Part shown: in pieces, positions 19,732-24,530 of the stretch
Numbering within the stretch: position 1 is the first letter of the stretch
Layout: each line of letters begins with the position of its first letter
Assembly (NCBI GenBank): GCA_017561615.1
Contig: JAFZBT010000038.1
Location: 1 to 24,530 of the forward strand
Direction of reading: 5' to 3'
Source: Erysipelotrichaceae bacterium
GTDB taxonomy: Bacteria; Bacillota_I; Bacilli_A; Erysipelotrichales; Erysipelotrichaceae
DNA length: 24,530 bases
Translations under genes and position numbers: made by a program
Notes under the pieces: generated by a model
The model's input: only the letters and a program-made list of their open reading frames with translations
Told to the model about the DNA's origin: nothing
Database searches by the model: none

Positions 19732-22347
19732 ATGACTGAAAACAAATTGAACAACCCAGTAAACGAAGAAGTAAATGATCTTGTGGAAAGAGCACAGAAG
19801 GCTCTGGATGCATTTTCATCATATACGCAGGAGCAGATAGACTACATTGTCGCCAAGTGCTCAGTAGCCGGACTGGACCATCACGGCGATCTGGCCAGGG
19901 CGGCAGTCGATGAGACCGGAAGGGGCGTCTTTGAGGACAAGGCTACCAAGAACCTGTTTGCCTGTGAATACGTGGTAAACAACATGCGTCACTTAAAGAC
20001 GGTCGGCGTCATTTCCGAAGACCCGGTTACCGGAATCACAGAGATTGCCGAGCCGGTCGGCGTGATCTGCGGCATTACGCCGGTCACCAATCCGACTTCA
20101 ACGGTCATCTTCAAGTCACTTATCTGTCTGAAGACCAGAAATCCGATCATCTTTGCCTTCCATCCCAGCGCTCAGCAATGCTCCAAGAAGGCAGCGGTCG
20201 TCATGAAGGAAGCGGCGGAAGCGGCCGGAGCGCCGAAGGACTGCATTCAGTGGATTGAGCATCCCAGCATGGACGCAACGACCGCTCTGATGCATCATCC
20301 CGGCGTTGCTACGATCCTGGCGACGGGGGGCAACGCCATGGTAGAGGCAGCCTACAGCTGCGGCAAGCCGGCCATGGGCGTCGGCGCCGGCAACGTGCCT
20401 GCCTACATGCATTCTTCCTGCGACATCGAGCAGGCAGTCAATGACATCGTCATTTCCAAGTCGTTTGACAACGGCATGATCTGCGCTTCCGAACAGGCAG
20501 TCATCATTGATGAGGCCATCTATGACCAGGCCGTAGACATGTTCAAGCGCTTTAAGGTGTATTTCGCCAGCAAGGACGAGAAGAAGAAACTGTCCAAGTA
20601 CATGTTCGGCTTTGCGGAAAACGAAAAGGGGGCTGAGACAGCCCGGCTGAATCCTGCCGTTGCCGGCAAGTCACCGGTATGGCTGGCTCAGCAGGCCGGC
20701 TTTGAGATTCCGGCAGATACCAGCATCATTGCGGTAGAGTGCCGGACTGTCGGCGAAAAGGAACCCCTCAGCCGTGAGAAACTCTCTCCCGTTCTGGCCT
20801 TCTTCAAGGTCAAGGACGAAAAGGAAGGCTTTGAGAAGGCCGAGGCGATGGTCCGCTTCAACGGCCTGGGCCACAGTGCCGTCATCCACTGCAAGCAGCA
20901 GAAAATGGCTGATGAATACGGTGATAAGGTACTGGCCATGAGGATCATCTGGAATTCCCCGGCAACCTTCGGCGGCATCGGCAATGTCTACAATTCATTC
21001 CTGCCGTCACTGACTCTGGGCTGCGGTTCCTATGGCCGCAACTCGATTGGCGGCAATGTATCCGCCGTTAACCTGATCAACATCAAGAAAGTGGGAAAGA
21101 GGAGAAATACCGTGCAGTGGTTCAAGGTTCCGCAGAAAATCTATTTTGAAAGAAACTCCATTCAGTATCTGACTTCATGCCGCGACGTCAACCGGGTCTT
21201 CATCGTGACTGATACCTCGATGGTCGAGTTCGGCTTCCTTACCAAGATCACCGATCAGCTCAATGCCCGCCGAAACGAAGTCGTCATTCAGCTGTTCTGT
21301 GACGTTGAACCTGATCCGGATATCACAACGGTAAAGAAAGGCGCGGCAATGATGGAGATCTTCAAGCCTGATACCATCATCGCCCTGGGCGGAGGCAGCG
21401 TCATGGACGCCGCCAAGGGCATGTGGCTGTTCTATGAGAACCCGGATGTCAACTTCGATGACCTCAAGCAGAAGTTCATGGACATCCGCAAGCGCGCCTT
21501 CAAGTATCCGGAACTTGGCCGGAAGACCAAGCTGATCTGCATACCGACCACTTCAGGCACCGGCAGTGAAGTAACTCCTTTCGCCGTAATCTCCGACAAG
21601 GCCAATAACAAGAAGTACCCGCTGACCGACTACTCGCTGACCCCGACGGTCGCCATCGTCGATCCCGAGTTTACGACCAACCTGCCGCCCAGAGCGACGG
21701 CGATGACCGGTCTTGACGTTCTCACTCATGCCATCGAAGCCTATGTCTCGGTCATGGCCAATGACTTTACTGACGGTCTGTGCCTTAAGGCCATCCAGCT
21801 GGTCTTCCAGTATCTTCCCAGAGCGGTAAAGGACGGAAAGAACGACCTGGAAGCCAGGGAAAAGATGCACAATGCGGCTACCATAGCCGGAATGGCCTTC
21901 GCCAATGCCTTTTTGGGCATGACGCACTCACTGGCTCATAAGACCGGCGCGGAATTCCATTCCGTTCACGGCTATACCTGCGCAGTCTATCTGCCTCATG
22001 TCATCCGCTATAACGGATCAGTGCCTACCAAGCTGTCTGTCTGGCCCAAGTACAATCACTACTGCGCTGACCGGAAGTATCAGGAGATCGCTCAGCTGAT
22101 CGGTCTGAAGGCCGATACCCCGGCCGAAGGCGTTGAAGCGCTGGCGCAGGCGGTCACTGACCTGACCAGGGAATGCGGACTGGATCCCAACCTGGCAGCC
22201 ATGGGCATCAGTGAAGAACAGCTGGAAGCTGCCGTTGACTCGATCGCCGTACAGGCCTTTGAGGATCAGTGCTCGCCAGCCAACCCCAGAGTACCGATGG
22301 TTGAGGACATGAAGGAGATCATCCGCAAGGCCTACAAGGGCAACTGA
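19732..22347 (+). CDS. adhE: Bifunctional acetaldehyde-CoA/alcohol dehydrogenase
   Basis: The 871-aa fusion reduces acetyl-CoA to acetaldehyde and then to ethanol, regenerating two NAD+ during fermentation, and forms spirosome filaments in known examples. The N-terminal aldehyde dehydrogenase domain (about 1-430) has GVGAGNVPAY near 217-225 and catalytic Cys251 in DNGMICASEQ. After a linker, the iron-dependent alcohol dehydrogenase domain (about 445-871) has LGGGSVMDAAKGM, PTTSGTGSEVTPF and the iron-binding stretch GLDVLTHAIEAY to GMTHSLAHKTG with HSVHG. Length is normal and both domains look intact. ATG 19732 follows GGGAGG. An upstream Rex-type site suggests redox control. It ends at a terminator but is followed by other acetaldehyde genes. 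Confidence 0.96.
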   Translation: MTENKLNNPVNEEVNDLVERAQKALDAFSSYTQEQIDYIVAKCSVAGLDHHGDLARAAVDETGRGVFEDKATKNLFACEYVVNNMRHLKTVGVISEDPVTGITEIAEPVGVICGITPVTNPTSTVIFKSLICLKTRNPIIFAFHPSAQQCSKKAAVVMKEAAEAAGAPKDCIQWIEHPSMDATTALMHHPGVATILATGGNAMVEAAYSCGKPAMGVGAGNVPAYMHSSCDIEQAVNDIVISKSFDNGMICASEQAVIIDEAIYDQAVDMFKRFKVYFASKDEKKKLSKYMFGFAENEKGAETARLNPAVAGKSPVWLAQQAGFEIPADTSIIAVECRTVGEKEPLSREKLSPVLAFFKVKDEKEGFEKAEAMVRFNGLGHSAVIHCKQQKMADEYGDKVLAMRIIWNSPATFGGIGNVYNSFLPSLTLGCGSYGRNSIGGNVSAVNLINIKKVGKRRNTVQWFKVPQKIYFERNSIQYLTSCRDVNRVFIVTDTSMVEFGFLTKITDQLNARRNEVVIQLFCDVEPDPDITTVKKGAAMMEIFKPDTIIALGGGSVMDAAKGMWLFYENPDVNFDDLKQKFMDIRKRAFKYPELGRKTKLICIPTTSGTGSEVTPFAVISDKANNKKYPLTDYSLTPTVAIVDPEFTTNLPPRATAMTGLDVLTHAIEAYVSVMANDFTDGLCLKAIQLVFQYLPRAVKDGKNDLEAREKMHNAATIAGMAFANAFLGMTHSLAHKTGAEFHSVHGYTCAVYLPHVIRYNGSVPTKLSVWPKYNHYCADRKYQEIAQLIGLKADTPAEGVEALAQAVTDLTRECGLDPNLAAMGISEEQLEAAVDSIAVQAFEDQCSPANPRVPMVEDMKEIIRKAYKGN

Positions 22348-22364
22348 AAATCGAAAGCATTTTC

Positions 22365-22398
22365 ACCCGTTTCCTGTTGCAAGAAAACGGGTTTTTTA
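22365..22398 (+). terminator. Terminator after adhE
   Basis: ACCCGTTT (22365-22372) and AAACGGGT (22385-22392) form an 8-bp stem around 12 bases, followed by TTTTTT. Confidence 0.88.
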
Positions 22399-22433
22399 TT
22401 ATCGTTAAATTGAAAGATAAGTGAGGTAATAAT

Positions 22434-23105
22434 ATGGGATTCGATAAGAGTTATGCTAAGTATGTTGACCACACCGTGCTGAAGATGCCGACCACTCTGG
22501 CGACGGTAAAGCGCTTCTGCGATGAGGCCAAGGAATACAATTTTGCCTGTGTCTGCGTCAATCCGTGCAACATCGCCTTCGTGGCCGAACAGCTGAAGGG
22601 AACCGACATCCATGTCGGTGCCTGCATCGGCTTCCCTCTGGGCGCTACGACGACCGCCGTCAAGGCCTTTGAGACCAAGGACGCCATTGCCAACGGCGCC
22701 AACGAGATCGACATGGTCATCAATGTCGGCCGTCTGAAGGACAAGGATTACGATTATGTTCTCAATGACATCAAGGCCGTCGTCGATGCCGCTCATCCGG
22801 CTGCCCTGGTAAAGGTCATCATTGAGACCTGCGAACTCACCGATGACGAGAAGATCAAGGCCTGCGAACTCGCCACCGAGGCGGGAGCTGACTTCGTCAA
22901 GACTTCCACCGGCTTCGGCAAGGGCGGCGCTACCGCGCATGATGTCAGGCTCATGAAGGAGCACATTGCCCCCAACATGCAGGTCAAGGCCTCAACCGGC
23001 ATCAACAGCCGGGCAACCTGCGATGAGATGATCGCGGCCGGCGCTACCCGCATGGGTACCAGCAAGGGCATCTACATCGTCAAGGATGAGCTTCCGAATC
23101 TGTAA
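22434..23105 (+). CDS. deoC: Deoxyribose-phosphate aldolase
   Basis: The 223-aa enzyme splits 2-deoxyribose 5-phosphate into glyceraldehyde 3-phosphate and acetaldehyde, the final step of deoxynucleoside use. The class I aldolase features are Asp93 in EIDMVINVG, the Schiff-base Lys156 in DFVKTSTGF, and Lys185 in VKASTGIN. Length is typical of the short bacterial DeoC. ATG 22434 follows GTGAGGT. The next gene, an iron alcohol dehydrogenase, starts five bases after the stop, so the two form an operon. No deoxynucleoside phosphorylase or deoB gene is in the window. Confidence 0.95.
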   Translation: MGFDKSYAKYVDHTVLKMPTTLATVKRFCDEAKEYNFACVCVNPCNIAFVAEQLKGTDIHVGACIGFPLGATTTAVKAFETKDAIANGANEIDMVINVGRLKDKDYDYVLNDIKAVVDAAHPAALVKVIIETCELTDDEKIKACELATEAGADFVKTSTGFGKGGATAHDVRLMKEHIAPNMQVKASTGINSRATCDEMIAAGATRMGTSKGIYIVKDELPNL

Positions 23106-23110
23106 AAGAT

Positions 23111-24277
23111 ATGAAAGTCAAGACATTTTTCTGCCCGACCGGGATTATCGACGGTCCGGGCGTTATAAATAACCTGCCGCAGATAACTGCTGAGTATGGC
23201 AAAAAGGCGATGGTGATCGTCGACCCCTTCTTCTTGAACAGCCCGCTTCTTAAGAGAATTGAAGAGCTTTTGACCGGCTATGAGATCCGCGTTTTCGGAA
23301 AGGTAACTCCCAACCCGCGGGACAATGAGATCAATGAAGGCGCGGCTGAATGCCGTCAGTTCGGCGCTGATTTCATCATTGCCATCGGCGGCGGTTCCGC
23401 CATCGACAGTGCCAAGGCCATCAACATCGTCTCGACCAACGGAGGAGAGTGCTGGGATTACGTCCGGGTAGCCGGCAAGGAAGTAAGGCCGATCACCGAA
23501 AAACTGCTTCCGCTGATCGCAATACCGACTACCAGCGGTACCGGCAGCGAGTGCACCCGCTATTCCGTGGTGACCAATGGCATTACCCATGCCAAGAGCA
23601 CCATCAAGACCGACCTGAACTTCCCAACCAAGGCGCTGGTCGACCCGGAGCTGACGGTTTCCGTTCCCCGCAAGACGACAGCCCTGACGGCCATTGATGC
23701 CTTTGCCCACTGCTTTGAATCCTACATCGGACCCAAGGCCAATGAGTTCTCGGAAATGTTCTCGCTCAAGGGCATGGAACTGTTCATCAAGAGTGTCCGG
23801 AGGGTCATTGAGGATGGCAGCGATACTCAAGCCCGCAATGATCTGAGCATGTGCTCAACCCTGGGCGGTCTGGCGATAACCCATTCAGCTACGACGCTGC
23901 CTCACGGCATCGGCCAGGCTCTCAGCGGTGTTACCGACGCACCGCATGGCGGCTCGATCGCCGTCTGCATGCCTCAGGTAATTGAGTGGACCCTGCCGTA
24001 TGGTCAGCAGAGATTTGCCAGAGTCGCCTGCATGTTCGATGAAAGTCTTAAGGACCTGCCTGAAGAAGAGCAGGCTGAAGCACTGCCGAGGATCCTGAAG
24101 CAGCTCTTCAGCGAGATCATCGGCGAAAAGCTGACCATGGCTTCCTATGGACTTACTGAAGACAGAATAGAGGCGGTTGCCGACATGGCGCTTTCCAGTT
24201 ACGCCGGCGACGTTTCCCGCCATCCGCGGGTCGCCAGCCGCGAAGACCTCATCGAGATCATCAGAAAGTGCCTGTAG
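23111..24277 (+). CDS. Iron-containing alcohol dehydrogenase
   Basis: The 388-aa protein belongs to the group III iron-dependent alcohol dehydrogenases. NAD-binding motif GGGSAIDSAK (93-102), PTTSGTGSE (139-147), and metal ligands Asp196, His200, His265 and His279 (DAFAHCFESY, LPHGIGQAL, APHGG) are present. It lies five bases after deoC, which suggests that it removes the acetaldehyde made by DeoC, giving ethanol and NAD+; this is inferred from context, since related enzymes also act on 1,3-propanediol, butanol or lactaldehyde. There is no ribosome binding site beyond AAAAGATATG; translation probably couples to deoC. It is followed by a bidirectional terminator. Confidence 0.88.
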   Translation: MKVKTFFCPTGIIDGPGVINNLPQITAEYGKKAMVIVDPFFLNSPLLKRIEELLTGYEIRVFGKVTPNPRDNEINEGAAECRQFGADFIIAIGGGSAIDSAKAINIVSTNGGECWDYVRVAGKEVRPITEKLLPLIAIPTTSGTGSECTRYSVVTNGITHAKSTIKTDLNFPTKALVDPELTVSVPRKTTALTAIDAFAHCFESYIGPKANEFSEMFSLKGMELFIKSVRRVIEDGSDTQARNDLSMCSTLGGLAITHSATTLPHGIGQALSGVTDAPHGGSIAVCMPQVIEWTLPYGQQRFARVACMFDESLKDLPEEEQAEALPRILKQLFSEIIGEKLTMASYGLTEDRIEAVADMALSSYAGDVSRHPRVASREDLIEIIRKCL

Positions 24278-24298
24278 GATAACGATCATGACAAAACA

Positions 24299-24326
24299 AA
24301 AAGCAATGACCGCGGTCATTGCTTTT
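24299..24326. terminator. Bidirectional terminator between convergent alcohol dehydrogenase genes
   Basis: A perfect 28-bp palindrome: the arm AAAAGCAATGACCG is followed directly by its complement ending TTTT. It serves the iron enzyme on the plus strand and the partial zinc-type enzyme on the minus strand. Confidence 0.9.
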
Positions 24327-24335
24327 AATATAGAA

Positions 24336-24530
24336 TTACTGTCTGTCGAGTTCCGGCTTGACCAGGATCTTGTAGAAGAACTCCTTCTTGTCAGCCATCG
24401 TGCGGACGCCTTCATAGGTCTGTGACAGAGGGATGCGGTGGGAGATGATCGGCTCGTACTGGATCTTGCCGCTTCTGAGGGCTTCCAGGGCGATGTCCCA
24501 GGCATGATGCGGATAGGACTTGAATTCAAA
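24336..24530 (-). CDS. Zinc-type (MDR) alcohol dehydrogenase, C-terminal part (partial)
   Basis: The minus strand from the window edge reads 64 codons to TAA at 24336-24338. The fragment has the C-terminal pattern of medium-chain zinc dehydrogenases such as threonine or polyol dehydrogenase: WDIALEALRSGKI, then IISHRIPLSQTYEGVRTMA, and a short KKEFFYKILVKPEL end. The catalytic zinc and nucleotide-binding parts lie outside the window, so the substrate cannot be told. It is convergent with the iron alcohol dehydrogenase and shares its terminator. Confidence 0.75.
   Translation of the reverse strand, partial: FEFKSYPHHAWDIALEALRSGKIQYEPIISHRIPLSQTYEGVRTMADKKEFFYKILVKPELDRQ

Noticed and set aside
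1..24530. Mobile elements, phage genes, CRISPR arrays, defence systems or toxin-antitoxin pairs
   Set aside because: I found no transposase or integrase motifs, no regularly spaced repeats, no recognisable defence domains and no paired small genes of that kind.

Overview
The window looks like a chromosomal segment of a fermentative, low-oxygen Firmicute with strongly G/C-ending codons, perhaps an Erysipelotrichia-like lineage. That placement is inference: it rests on a Gram-positive comG operon, a YneF-type protein, a Bacillus-like EF-P, an AdhE preceded by a Rex-type operator and strong AGGAGG-type ribosome binding sites. There is no rRNA, tRNA, CRISPR array, transposase or phage gene, and the gene content is mostly housekeeping.

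Layout. 1-569 (minus): start of a membrane-anchored protein of unknown function. 800-3066: a PTS operon of the ascorbate (UlaA) superfamily in the order EIIA, EIIC, EIIB; the EIIC reading frame carries an in-frame TGA at codon 69. 3191-6229: PHP-family phosphatase, serC and serA, tightly packed as a serine biosynthesis operon. 6351-7112: a ChbG/YdjC-type deacetylase. 7248-7889: a protein I do not recognise. 7930-8991 (minus): ispG. 9094-11866: a zinc-ribbon/TM2 protein, ribosomal protein L33 (rpmG), a glyoxalase-II-like hydrolase, a HAD phosphatase (minus) and an HD-domain protein. 11921-15339: a complete, overlapping comGA-comGG operon for a DNA-uptake pseudopilus. 15367-16524: a promoter, a roughly 175-nt structured RNA ending in an intrinsic terminator, then an HTH/helical-repeat regulator. 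16603-18770: yneF, a PnuC-like transporter with an unusual N-terminal domain, and efp. 18791-19537: an SDR oxidoreductase. 19732-24277: adhE, deoC and an iron-dependent alcohol dehydrogenase. 24336-24530 (minus): the C-terminal end of a zinc-type alcohol dehydrogenase.

How the genes fit together. SerC and SerA give two steps of serine synthesis, and the coupled PHP phosphatase is a candidate for the missing phosphoserine phosphatase. DeoC makes acetaldehyde from deoxyribose 5-phosphate, and the adjacent alcohol dehydrogenases could reduce it to ethanol; a Rex site before adhE would link this to NADH/NAD+. The comG genes encode ATPase, platform protein and five pilin-like proteins.

The most interesting items are the structured RNA with a terminator and a possible antiterminator in front of the comG-adjacent regulator, the TGA that splits the PTS EIIC, the phosphatase-serC-serA operon, and the PnuC-like protein whose short leader combines promoter, inverted repeat and ribosome binding site. 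All gaps between genes are under 300 bases.
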